A stretch of 64,000 nucleotides of DNA from Deltaproteobacteria bacterium (GCA_016875165.1 VGSF01000010.1:1-64000), one strand, 5' to 3'. Numbered from the stretch's first letter, positions 1 to 9,109 are shown. The notes: generated by a model not told the origin, from the letters alone. A program made the numbers and translations.

Positions 1-778
1 AATCAAATTCTATTGTGACTTCCTGTTTCTGATAATAAGCGTTTCCCACTTAGCCCCCTTTTATGATATTCTCTATCGTAAAGAGGGCTATTTTACTAAA
101 CAGGTCTCCTTTTTTCTACACTACTAATATTTTATTTTAATATTTTATGAAGAGGAAAGTCAATACATTTTCCAAATGACAGAAGGGCAAATCAAGAAAG
201 GCAGAAGAAAAAGCTCCAGAGGATATTTAAAATCTTCTTGGAGTCTTCATATTGGACACTTCTGGAAAATCCATTTCATAAATCCCCCAGAAGTTCGAGG
301 TCAAGCTGTTAGGTTGTTCCTTTAGGGGGTTAGGCGATGACGATGCCATAGTATCAAACGGAGTATGGGGTCGGACCAAGCCATGGTGCTGATTTTTATT
401 AGATACCTTTCCAGAAATAGGTTTTTTCGAAGCCTTAAGCTTAATTTTCGCCCCCAAAATTGCCCATATAAGCAACAAATGGCTCCCTCAATGGGACTGA
501 GAGAACATATCAATCCATTCCTTTATCCCGATGCGGATCATCATCATGGCAAAGGCAGCCAAAAAACCCCCTCTAAATCCATTTTGACTCCTCCCCTTTC
601 CTGTGTTATTTAATAAGGAAATATTCACCGCCGAGATTGCCGGGTGCGCCGGAGTAAAAATAGTATTAAATTTTCAGCGATCAGCCATTAGCTCTGGAGT
701 AAAGATAGGAAGATTATTGCTGAAAGTTAAGGGATTTTTCTCGGCAGTCTCGGTGTACTCTTTGGTTAAAGATTTTAT

Positions 779-2179
779 ATGCGCATTTTGCTCATTTCCC
801 CGAATATGGAAAAGCTTCCAGATCCTGTGGCCCCTTTGGGGCTGGCCTACCTTGCCTCCGCCCTGAAATTTAAGGGATATGAAGTGAAGTGCCTCGACCT
901 TTGCTTTGTTGAAAAGTGGGAAGAGACGATAGCAAAATCGTTTCAAAGATTTTTCCCGGAAGCTATCGGACTATCCCTGCGGAATGTCGACAACGTGTCT
1001 TACCCCGATACGGTCTCTTACCTTCCCTTCTATAAAGAGGTGGTCAGGCGCTGCCGCAAGTTTTCCTCTTCGCCATTATTTTTGGGGGGGGCGGGATTTA
1101 CGCTTATGCCTGAGGCCATTCTTAAATATTTAGAGGCCGACGGCGGCATCATCGGGGAAGGGGAAGAGGCTTTTCCAAAAGTTCTAATGGGCTTGACCAA
1201 TGGTTTTTCTTCGGCCATCGAGGGGTTTCTCAGCCGAAACCTAAAAACCCCGGCCAGACCGGCCTGTATTCAAGATCTGGATTCCCTTCCTTTGCCGGAT
1301 TGGGATAGCCTGGATTTGAAAAATTATTTCAGCCGGGGGGGAATGGGAAACTTGCAGACCAAGCGGGGATGCCCTTTTGGTTGCATTTATTGTACTTACC
1401 CCCTGATTGAAGGGAAGAAAGTCCGTCTTCGTTCTCCCGCCAAAGTAGCTAAGGATGCCGAAGACCTTATCCAGCGGGGAGTAAAGAATGCCTTTATCGT
1501 CGATAACATTTTTAACTTCCCCCAGTCTCATGCCCATGACGTATGCCGGGCCTTAGTCGAAAAAAGGATTTCTCTCCAATGGTCCTGCTATGCCCATCCA
1601 TCCTACTTCAGTCCTGCTCTGGCCGAGGAGATGAAGATGGCCGGTTGTACAGGGGTGGAATTTGGCACGGACTCCGGAGCTCCACAAGTATTGGCCAAAC
1701 TGGGCAAGAATTTCAATCCTGAAGACATCCGACAAGCAACCCGCTTGGCCCGTGAGGCCGGGCTGGAAATCTGCCACAGCCTTTCTTTGGGAGCGCCCGG
1801 GGAGACAGCGGAAACCCTTAAGGAAACTTTTAGCCTTATGGAAGAAATTTCTCCCACCGCGGTAATCGCCATGCTGGGCCTGCGCATTTTTCCAGGCACA
1901 GGTTTAGCCCATTTGGCGGCAAAAGAAGGAATGATTTCTGCTGGCCATGATTTTCTTCAGCCGACGTTTTACATTTCGCCGCAAGTCGAAGACAAGGTTG
2001 TTGAATTGGCCCGGGAAAAAGCCAAGGGAAATCCTAACTGGATCTTTCCCGGACTCGGCATCAATGTCTCTTCACGCCTGCAAACCAAATTGCGCAAGTT
2101 GGGTATCAAGGGGCCTCTCTGGGAGCACATGAAGGTCATGCGGGAGCGAAGGGCTGCCAAGAAGGAAACCCATGTCTGA
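779..2179 (+). CDS. B12-binding-domain radical SAM protein
   Basis: N-terminal MRILLISPNMEKLPDPVAPLGLAYLASAL (B12-binding-like) and CPFGCIYC radical SAM CxxxCxxC motif. Confidence 0.88.
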   Translation: MRILLISPNMEKLPDPVAPLGLAYLASALKFKGYEVKCLDLCFVEKWEETIAKSFQRFFPEAIGLSLRNVDNVSYPDTVSYLPFYKEVVRRCRKFSSSPLFLGGAGFTLMPEAILKYLEADGGIIGEGEEAFPKVLMGLTNGFSSAIEGFLSRNLKTPARPACIQDLDSLPLPDWDSLDLKNYFSRGGMGNLQTKRGCPFGCIYCTYPLIEGKKVRLRSPAKVAKDAEDLIQRGVKNAFIVDNIFNFPQSHAHDVCRALVEKRISLQWSCYAHPSYFSPALAEEMKMAGCTGVEFGTDSGAPQVLAKLGKNFNPEDIRQATRLAREAGLEICHSLSLGAPGETAETLKETFSLMEEISPTAVIAMLGLRIFPGTGLAHLAAKEGMISAGHDFLQPTFYISPQVEDKVVELAREKAKGNPNWIFPGLGINVSSRLQTKLRKLGIKGPLWEHMKVMRERRAAKKETHV

Positions 2180-3077
2180 AATCGCCTTTTTATTCCCGGG
2201 CCAGGGCTCGCAATCCATAGGGATGGCTCGTGAATTGGCGGCATATCCCGCGGCTCTGGAATTATTTAAGAAAGCGAGCAGGGACCTGGCCTTGGATCTC
2301 TTCGAACTATGCCTTAACGGACCGGAAGAAATTCTTTCCCAGGACCTTAACGCTCAGATAGCCGTGCACGTAACCAATTGCGCCTATGCCCAAGAAATCA
2401 GCCAGATGAATATTACTCCCCGAATGGCCGCAGGTTTTAGCCTGGGAATCTTCTCCACCCTGGTCGCGGCCAGATCCCTATCCTTTGAACAGGGCCTGGA
2501 AGGAGTCAGGATCGCCGCTGAGAAAATGTCCGAAGAAGGAAAATTTTATCAGGGGGCCATGGCCGCAATCATCGGCTTGCCGGAAAAGGAAGTGCAGGCT
2601 GTTTGCCAGGAAGTAGGCCGGGTTTTCGTGGCCTCCATCAATAATTACCAGCAAGTGATCATATCCGGAGAGGAAGAGGCCGCGGAAAAAGCTATTCATC
2701 TTTGCGTGCAGCGGGGAGCCCTATTGGCCAGGCGCCTGCCCATCGGCTGGGCCATCCATACCCCTCTCATGGAACGCGCTTCCCGGGCCTTCGCTCAAGA
2801 AGTAAAGGATTGGCCAATCCGCCCTCCGCGCTTCCCAGTTCTAAGCTACCTGAAGGCGGAATTTTTGCAAACTCCGGAAGAAATCAAGCGGGAATTAAGC
2901 GCTCAATTCTCTCAGCCCAATTGCTGGCACAAAGTCCTTAAGCGTATGGTTGCCGAGGGGGTCAATACGTTCATCGAAGTCGGCCCCGGGAATGTGCTGT
3001 CTCAGATGGTTCGCTGGGTAAGTCGTTCAGCCCGGACTTTTACGGCAGAAGAAATTCTGCAAAAGGGGAAACCATGA
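2172..3077 (+). CDS. FabD-like (malonyl/acyl-CoA:ACP) transacylase
   Basis: FLFPGQGSQ, nucleophile motif GFSLG, later His in IHTPLM, GPGNVL; overlaps preceding ORF end. Confidence 0.85.
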   Translation: MSEIAFLFPGQGSQSIGMARELAAYPAALELFKKASRDLALDLFELCLNGPEEILSQDLNAQIAVHVTNCAYAQEISQMNITPRMAAGFSLGIFSTLVAARSLSFEQGLEGVRIAAEKMSEEGKFYQGAMAAIIGLPEKEVQAVCQEVGRVFVASINNYQQVIISGEEEAAEKAIHLCVQRGALLARRLPIGWAIHTPLMERASRAFAQEVKDWPIRPPRFPVLSYLKAEFLQTPEEIKRELSAQFSQPNCWHKVLKRMVAEGVNTFIEVGPGNVLSQMVRWVSRSARTFTAEEILQKGKP

Positions 3078-3130
3078 TTCTGCCAAAAGGACCAATCCTC
3101 TTCTGCCGAGAAGGATATAGATGTAAGATT

Positions 3131-3259
3131 TGATGGATTCGTAAAAAGTCGGCAGAAGAGTCATTTTTATAAGCCCTTGAAAAGACGGGATTGCTTCGTC
3201 GTCCCGCATTGGCGGAACTCCTCGCAATGACGAAAACGGGACTTTTTACGAGAACATCA
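3131..3259 (+). repeat. Family B repeat, copy B1
   Basis: TGATGGATTCGTAAAAAGTC...GACTTTTTACGAGAACATCA; flanks GATT/GATT. Confidence 0.87.
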
Positions 3260-3359
3260 GATTTAGCAAGAGAAATTTTGACTTTTTAAGGGATCATCCC
3301 ATATGATTAATAAAAAACCCACAAGGACCATCTCTATGGATGGAAAGATGGAAGGAAGG

Positions 3360-4100
3360 ATGAAGTTTGAGGGACAGGTTGTTTTGATCACTGGCGGGTC
3401 CAAAGGAATCGGCAAAGCCATTGGCCGGGCCTTTGCCCAAAAAGGCGCTTCAGTGATCATCAACTACGGCCATGATGAAGGCCTGGCCAGGCAGCTTGAA
3501 GCGGAAATCCTGGAAACGGGAGGAAGGGCGGAGACTCAAAAAGCGGACATAACCTGCACCGAAGAAGTTGGGCGCATGTTCAAAACAATCCTCGAACAGT
3601 ACCAGCGGCTCGATGTGGTGGTTAACAATGCCGGGATCATTCGCGATGGGCACATGATGCTCATGTCCGACAAGGACTGGGATGAAGTCATCGACACAAA
3701 CCTGAAGGGGACTTTCCTTTGCTGCCGGGCCGCCCTCCGGCCCATGATCGGCCAGAAACGCGGGAGGATTATCAATCTGGCCTCTCCCAGCGCCATAACG
3801 GGCAGGGCAGGGCAGACCAACTATTCCGCTTCCAAAGGGGGAGTGATCAGCCTTACCAGATCACTGGCCCGGGAAGTGGCTCCCTTCGGCATTCTGGTTA
3901 ATGCCGTATGCCCCGGAGTCATCCAGACCGAACTTGTTGAGAGGCTCGATCAGAAATTCAAAAAAGAGTTTTTAAACATGATCCCCCTGAAACGTTTCGG
4001 CCAGCCAGAGGAAGTTGCCTCCCTGGTGCTCTTTCTGGCCTCCGATGAGGCATCTTACATTACCGGACAGGTCATATGCGTCGATGGAGGGATGGTTTGA
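3360..4100 (+). CDS. fabG: 3-oxoacyl-ACP reductase, SDR family (FabG-like)
   Basis: TGGSKGIGKAI, NNAG, YSASKGG, C-terminal YITGQVICVDGGMV; internal ATG at 3360 preferred over 3303. Confidence 0.88.
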   Translation: MKFEGQVVLITGGSKGIGKAIGRAFAQKGASVIINYGHDEGLARQLEAEILETGGRAETQKADITCTEEVGRMFKTILEQYQRLDVVVNNAGIIRDGHMMLMSDKDWDEVIDTNLKGTFLCCRAALRPMIGQKRGRIINLASPSAITGRAGQTNYSASKGGVISLTRSLAREVAPFGILVNAVCPGVIQTELVERLDQKFKKEFLNMIPLKRFGQPEEVASLVLFLASDEASYITGQVICVDGGMV

Positions 4101-4160
4101 TTTTTTTACCGCAGAGAGCACTGAGATCGCCGAGAATGATGAAATGACGAAAACCAATTC

Positions 4161-4310
4161 TATACAGAGCGACAAATATTTTTGCGCATATTTACAATAA
4201 CCTCATATACTCTGTCATTCCGGGCTTGACCCGGAATCCAGTCTGCTTTCCGGATTCCCGCTTTAGCGGGAATGACGATTTTTGCGCATTTATTTAGGTC
4301 GCTATGTATA
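4161..4310 (+). repeat. Family D repeat (single copy seen)
   Basis: TATACAGAGCGAC ... GTCGCTATGTATA inverted ends around a type-1 core. Confidence 0.65.
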
Positions 4311-4404
4311 AAATTTTGGCTAAAGGGATTTAATAATTCCCGGTTATCTACATTTATCCCTCGGCGTTCTTGGCGTGCTCTGCGGTTAGGAATTTTAGAA
4401 AGGA

Positions 4405-4698
4405 ATGCCCATGTCTGGCAATTTGGTTTGGGAGCTAAAGAAGTTAATCATCGAAACCCTGAAACTGGAAGAAATCTCACCGGAAGATATCGAAGATGAT
4501 GGCCGGTTATTTGGAGATGGCTTGGGGCTGGATTCCATTGACGCTTTGGAATTGGTGGTAGCCCTGGAAAAAGCTTATGGTGTAGTTATCCCCGATTCCG
4601 AGGTTGGAGAACGCGTTTTCCGTTCGGTCAACACCCTGGCCCAGTTTGTGAGGGAGCAGCGGTCAGAGGTCAGCAATCAGCGGTCAGCAAAAGAATAG
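4405..4698 (+). CDS. acyl carrier protein
   Basis: GLGLDSIDALELVVALEKAYGVVIPD phosphopantetheine attachment motif. Confidence 0.9.
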   Translation: MPMSGNLVWELKKLIIETLKLEEISPEDIEDDGRLFGDGLGLDSIDALELVVALEKAYGVVIPDSEVGERVFRSVNTLAQFVREQRSEVSNQRSAKE

Positions 4699-4752
4699 AA
4701 CAGGAATCCCCGGTCGGATGTTAGAAAAAATATTTTGTTTTTTACTTAAAAT

Positions 4753-4917
4753 TGATGAATTCGTAAAAAGTCTTGTTCCTGTCATTGCGAGGAGTTCCGC
4801 ATTGGCGGGACGACGAAGCAATCTTGTCTTTTCAGGCGCTTATAAAAACGAGATTGCTTAGTCACGCCCATGGCGTGACTCGCAATGACCCTTTCGCGAC
4901 TTTTTACGAGATCATCA
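4753..4917 (+). repeat. Family B repeat, copy B2 (type-2 core)
   Basis: TGATGAATTCGTAAAAAGTC...GACTTTTTACGAGATCATCA; flanks AAAT/AAAG (3/4). Confidence 0.85.
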
Positions 4918-4942
4918 AAAGCTGACGGCTGAGAGATGAAAC

Positions 4943-5380
4943 ATGAGATACGACGAGACAGAGATTAAAGTCCGCTTCAACGAGGTGGATTCGTGGGGGA
5001 TAGTCTGGCACGGCCATTACATCGCCTGGTTCGAAGTTGGGCGGATGGCTCTGTTAGGCAAGTTTCATCTGCTCCCCCGGGACTTCACCCAGATGGGATA
5101 TATTGCGCCGGTAGTGGATTTAAAGTGCCTTTACAAAGAACCAGCCCGTTTGGATGAAGAGATTCTCATCCGCACTTCGGTCGTTAAACCTACCAAAGCG
5201 GCGCTCACCTTTCGCTTCCAGGTCTTGCGTAAAAAGGACGGAAAACTTCTCGCTTCCGGGGAGGAAACTCAGGTGCTTTTAACCCTCGATGGCCGCATGC
5301 TCTACATTATCCCCCAAGACCTGAAGGAAAGACTAAAGCCCCTCTTTGATTACCTGGAAGAGCCCGATTCCGCTGCCTGA
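4943..5380 (+). CDS. acyl-CoA thioesterase, 4HBT/YbgC type
   Basis: FNEVDSWGIVWHGHYIAWFEVGRMALL hot-dog motif. Confidence 0.85.
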   Translation: MRYDETEIKVRFNEVDSWGIVWHGHYIAWFEVGRMALLGKFHLLPRDFTQMGYIAPVVDLKCLYKEPARLDEEILIRTSVVKPTKAALTFRFQVLRKKDGKLLASGEETQVLLTLDGRMLYIIPQDLKERLKPLFDYLEEPDSAA

Positions 5381-6312
5381 AGGAACTTCCACACTTCCCG
5401 GTTAAAACGGGCCGGCTGCTCCTGCATGGGGGAATGACCGCAGCCTTCCAGTATCTTCAGGGTGGCCTGGGGGATCTTGCTCTTGAGGAAGGAAGCATCC
5501 TTAAGCGGAGCAATCGGGTCTTTGCCTCCCCAAAGAATTAAAGTGGGCTGCTTAATAGAGGCCAGCTTGGGCCGGAGGTCAAAATCGATGATGCTGGCGG
5601 AAAGCTGGACGGACGGGGTCATGGGCAGAAAAGGCTTTCCAGTAAGCGGTGATCTGGGAATCGACTGGAAAAATTCTTTGGAAGTCTTTGGTTGTTGCCT
5701 CTTGATGAAGTTTTCGATCATTGCTTTGAATTCTTCCCGCAGGGTTCCTTCGATGGATTCAAAGCGCGATTCCGGCCCCATGATTTTTTTGGTCAGGGCA
5801 TAGCTCAAGAATTCCGCTTTATCTCCGATTCCCACGGCATCGGCCACCACTAATTTTTTTACCGGTGAATCAGGTTGGGCAGCCAAGTTTAGCGCTACCA
5901 GCGCGCCCATAGAATGGCCTACGATGTTGACCTGGGCCAAATTCCGCTCTTTTAAAAACTGCTCCACGATTTTGGTTAGCCATTCAATGGAATAATCCGC
6001 CTCCGGCTTATCCGAATTTCCGAATCCGGGGAAGTCGATAGCCATCGCCTGGTAAGAGGAAGGAAAAAAAGGAATGTTGGCTATCCAGTCTTTCCAGGAT
6101 CCTCCCAGCCCGTGAAGGAAGAGAAGGGGGTCGCCCTTGCCCGCGGCCACGAAAGCTATGTTTATACCGGCAAGCGAAACCTTTTGCGGATAGAAAGGAG
6201 ATTCGCTGAGAGGACAGCAAGTTTCTTCTCCATTTTTTTGCCCGAAGGCCAAAGGAGAAATAAAAGATAAAATCAAGAGGGGCAGGAGAAAAATAAATTT
6301 CAATAATCTCAC
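5350..6312 (-). CDS. alpha/beta fold hydrolase with N-terminal signal/anchor
   Basis: LFLHGLGGSWKDW, GHSMGALVALNLA, LILWGGKDPIAP, GCGHSPMQEQP; GTG at 6312 avoids overlap with the dehydratase gene (ORF extends to 6375). Confidence 0.85.
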   Translation of the reverse strand: MRLLKFIFLLPLLILSFISPLAFGQKNGEETCCPLSESPFYPQKVSLAGINIAFVAAGKGDPLLFLHGLGGSWKDWIANIPFFPSSYQAMAIDFPGFGNSDKPEADYSIEWLTKIVEQFLKERNLAQVNIVGHSMGALVALNLAAQPDSPVKKLVVADAVGIGDKAEFLSYALTKKIMGPESRFESIEGTLREEFKAMIENFIKRQQPKTSKEFFQSIPRSPLTGKPFLPMTPSVQLSASIIDFDLRPKLASIKQPTLILWGGKDPIAPLKDASFLKSKIPQATLKILEGCGHSPMQEQPARFNREVWKFLQAAESGSSR

Positions 6313-6322
6313 CCCTGGCGAA

Positions 6323-6769
6323 TCATTCGGCCTTCCCCGAAGGATTCTTGGTGAAGGCCAGGAGAATCTGGCCATAAGCCACCTTCTCGTCCCCGACGGA
6401 GGCTTCAGCGGCGAATCGGTATATCGAAGACAAACTTTGAGTCAGTTCGACCTTAAGGGTAATCTGTTCTCCCTGAACCGGGCAGCGATGGAATTGAAAA
6501 TCAGAAACCCCGGCAAAGAGGCCGATAAACTGAACTCCGGGGGTTTCTTCCCGGGCTTGAGCGCCCAGGACGAGGCCGCCCACCTGGGCCAATGTCTCTA
6601 ACAGTAATACGGGGGGGTAGAACTGATGCCCCTGAAAAAACCATTCACTTCCGGTTAAATTTTTTATCCCGATTCCTTTTTTCCCGGGATCCATCTGGAG
6701 GATGCGATCCACCAATAGAAAAGGATAGCGGTGGGGAAGGATTTTCTGAATCTCCCGGCTTTCCATCAT
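6323..6769 (-). CDS. FabZ-like 3-hydroxyacyl-ACP dehydratase
   Basis: ILPHRYPFLLVDRI, FFQGHQFYPPVLLLETLAQVGG. Confidence 0.82.
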   Translation of the reverse strand: MMESREIQKILPHRYPFLLVDRILQMDPGKKGIGIKNLTGSEWFFQGHQFYPPVLLLETLAQVGGLVLGAQAREETPGVQFIGLFAGVSDFQFHRCPVQGEQITLKVELTQSLSSIYRFAAEASVGDEKVAYGQILLAFTKNPSGKAE

Positions 6770-7194
6770 AAGTCGAACCCCACTTCGCGCACGGCCACCC
6801 TCAAGACCAAGTCGGCCTCAGCGGAGGTTTCATCGCCGACCTGGGCCTTCCCTTTAAACCTCCAGAGATTTTCTTCTCTGGCTGTTAGATTGACCAGGAA
6901 ATCCAGCCGGTCGCCGGGAAGGACGGCTCGTTTGAACCTTACCCGCTCGATTTTTTCGAGGGAGGCCTGCACCTTCCCACGGCTGTGCGACCCTTCCAAA
7001 AGAATTAGGGCGCTCTGTATAATTCCCTCCAGGGTTAGGACCCCCGGCATGATCGGATTGCCGGGGAAGTGGCCGGAAAGGCATGGCTCATCTGCTGATA
7101 CCCATTTGACTGTTTTGATCATTTCATACCGCTTAAGTTCGCTCACCCGGTCTAAAACAACCGTTGGAAAAGGGTAGCCGAGCCGGTGAAACAA
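6766..7194 (-). CDS. FabZ/FabA-like dehydratase family protein
   Basis: CLSGHFPGNPIMPGVLTLEGIIQSALIL; overlaps downstream dehydratase start. Confidence 0.78.
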   Translation of the reverse strand: MFHRLGYPFPTVVLDRVSELKRYEMIKTVKWVSADEPCLSGHFPGNPIMPGVLTLEGIIQSALILLEGSHSRGKVQASLEKIERVRFKRAVLPGDRLDFLVNLTAREENLWRFKGKAQVGDETSAEADLVLRVAVREVGFDL

Positions 7195-7229
7195 TTCTTC
7201 CCGTTTTTTACGTTCAACCCAGCCAGCGT

Positions 7230-7556
7230 TTTCTTCGTTTATAATGTTTAACCTCCTTAACGGTCAGGTGTTCGAACAACCTGTGGCCTTCCCATTATCT
7301 GAACGATACCCAGGCGAACGAGCTCTTCCGGATTTTAGCGATCGATACGCTGGCCGTAAAACTCAATACTCCCATCCGTTACTTTCCCAATTTCGGTATG
7401 CAATACTCCGAATATAGCCTTCAGGGTGGAAGTTTTGCCGGTGCCATTAGCTCCGAGGAGCGCCACCATCTTTCCTTCGGCTACTTCCAGGGAGACCCCT
7501 TTCAAAACCAGGATGACGTCGCTGTAAATGACCTCGATATTGTTCAAACGGAGCAT
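7230..7556 (-). pseudogene. livF: truncated, frameshifted LivF-like branched-chain amino acid ABC ATPase
   Basis: MLRLNNIEVIYSDVILVLKGVSLEVAEGKMVALLGANGTGKTSTLKAIFG (Walker A); then in-frame TAA, NPEELVRLGIVQIM, then EGHRLFEHLTVKE in the shifted frame. Confidence 0.85.
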
Positions 7557-7803
7557 TTTAATACCCCTGTTTAAATAAACATAACACAACAAATTAAATT
7601 GCAATAGCTAAATTTCCAATAACGGACAAGGAATTCAATGGGGCTCTTGTAAAAAGGCATAGGCTTATTCCGCGACCTTGAGCGTAAAAAGTGGCCTGCC
7701 TCAAGCGGACAGCCAAAATGCTTCAAATCCCCCCTAACCCTTATTTTTAAACTGAGCATGACCCATATTTTTTTTCTGAACACAGGGGGGCCAAGGTAAG
7801 TTA

Positions 7804-8305
7804 TTGAATTTTTTAGAACAAGATTACCTCATTCGCCGCCTCCAGCCCTATTTTGCCAATATCCGGAAGCGGTTGGGCAAAAGTCAAAAAAATATTCTGG
7901 AGAGATTCCGGGTTGCTTCACGCCCTTTTGGGGGTTCATCGCCTGGATGGGCTCCTGGCCCAGCCGTGGGTAGGAATGAGCTGGGAAGGCTGGGTGATTG
8001 AGCAGATTTTAACCGGCCTAAATGTCAACGGCTTCAATCATGAAGCGTTTTTCCTCCGGACGGGGGATGGCTACGAATTGGACTTAGTTTTAAAAATTCG
8101 GGGAGAAATTTGGGCTTTAGAGATAAAACTTCCTACAACCCCCAGCAACGCTGATTTAGAAAGACTGAAAAAAACAGGAAAGTTGATTAACGCCGACAAG
8201 CAAAATCTCATTACGAAAACGCGACAGGAAATCTATGGAGAAAAGACAATTTCCCCAAATTTTAGAGGATTTTTGAGATGGATAACTGAATTGAAAACTC
8301 CCTAA
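7804..8305 (+). pseudogene. C-terminal remnant of an AAA ATPase/DUF4143-type protein
   Basis: NFLEQDYLIRRLQPYFANIRKRLGKSQK in one frame, RDSGLLHALLG...SWEGWVIEQIL...ELDLVLKIRGEIWALEIKL in another; N-terminal ATPase absent. Confidence 0.75.
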
Positions 8306-8406
8306 ATCATAGAAAGTTTATTAGGGCAAGTTTGGTATCGAGGGCAGGGAAGGGGAAATCCGTCAGGACGCAAATATGATGCCCATCGAATTCCCTTGAC
8401 TTCTTG

Positions 8407-8424
8407 ATGTATCTCATGATACAT
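8407..8424. promoter_or_regulatory. palindromic operator candidate of vapBC (ATGTATC-TCAT-GATACAT)
   Basis: Perfect 7-bp inverted repeat ending 8 bp before the antitoxin ATG at 8433. Confidence 0.5.
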
Positions 8425-8432
8425 ATTTATGT

Positions 8433-8678
8433 ATGAAAACAACCGTAGAGATTCCAGATTCTATTCTCAAAGAGGCGCGTAAACTCGCATCCCGGGAAGG
8501 GACGACCGTGAAGGCCTTGGTGGTAGAGAGCCTGCAGAAGGTTATTGCTGAGAGAAAGAGCCGGGGAGAATTCAAACTCCGAAAGGCCACCTTTAAGGGT
8601 AAAGGCCTCCAACCGCATATGGCCGGCGCTCCCTGGGATCGTATCCGCGACATGGCCTACGAGGGGCGAGGAGCGTGA
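8433..8678 (+). CDS. VapB-like antitoxin
   Basis: MKTTVEIPDSILKEARKLASREGTTVKALVVESL; overlaps PIN gene. Confidence 0.8.
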   Translation: MKTTVEIPDSILKEARKLASREGTTVKALVVESLQKVIAERKSRGEFKLRKATFKGKGLQPHMAGAPWDRIRDMAYEGRGA

Positions 8679-9109
8679 TCGCAGTTGACACGAACCTCCT
8701 TGTCTATGCGCACCGTGAGGACTCAGCGTGGCACGATGCAGCTTACACCCGTATAACGGAATTGGCTGAAGGGCGTGCCCCATGGGCCATCCCCTGGCCC
8801 TGCCTTCATGAATTCCTGGCGATCGTAACCCACCCCCGGATCTTCGTTCCTCCTACCCCGCTCGATGCCGCTCTGGATCAAGTGGAAGCTTGGCTGCAGT
8901 CTCCGAGCCTATTGTTGCTATCGGAAGCTGAGGGATACTGGTCCGAACTTAGCTCCTCTCTACGCACCGGGCATATCGTGGGGCCCCACGTTCATGACGC
9001 TCGCATTGCCGCTCTCAGCCGCGTTCATGGAGTTGAAGAGTTATGGACCGCGGATAGGGATTTCGGCCGGTTGCCAGGATTGACCGTTCGTAACCCCCTT
9101 GTCGGGTGA
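8675..9109 (+). CDS. VapC-like PIN-domain toxin
   Basis: MIAVDTNLLVYAHRED..., HDARIAAL, LWTADRDF. Confidence 0.88.
   Translation: MIAVDTNLLVYAHREDSAWHDAAYTRITELAEGRAPWAIPWPCLHEFLAIVTHPRIFVPPTPLDAALDQVEAWLQSPSLLLLSEAEGYWSELSSSLRTGHIVGPHVHDARIAALSRVHGVEELWTADRDFGRLPGLTVRNPLVG

Noticed and set aside
1-778. Short ORFs in the first 778 bp (227-478, 322-513, 365-613, 603-866)
   Set aside because: Overlapping on both strands, no recognisable domains, low-complexity AT-rich sequence; not supported as genes.
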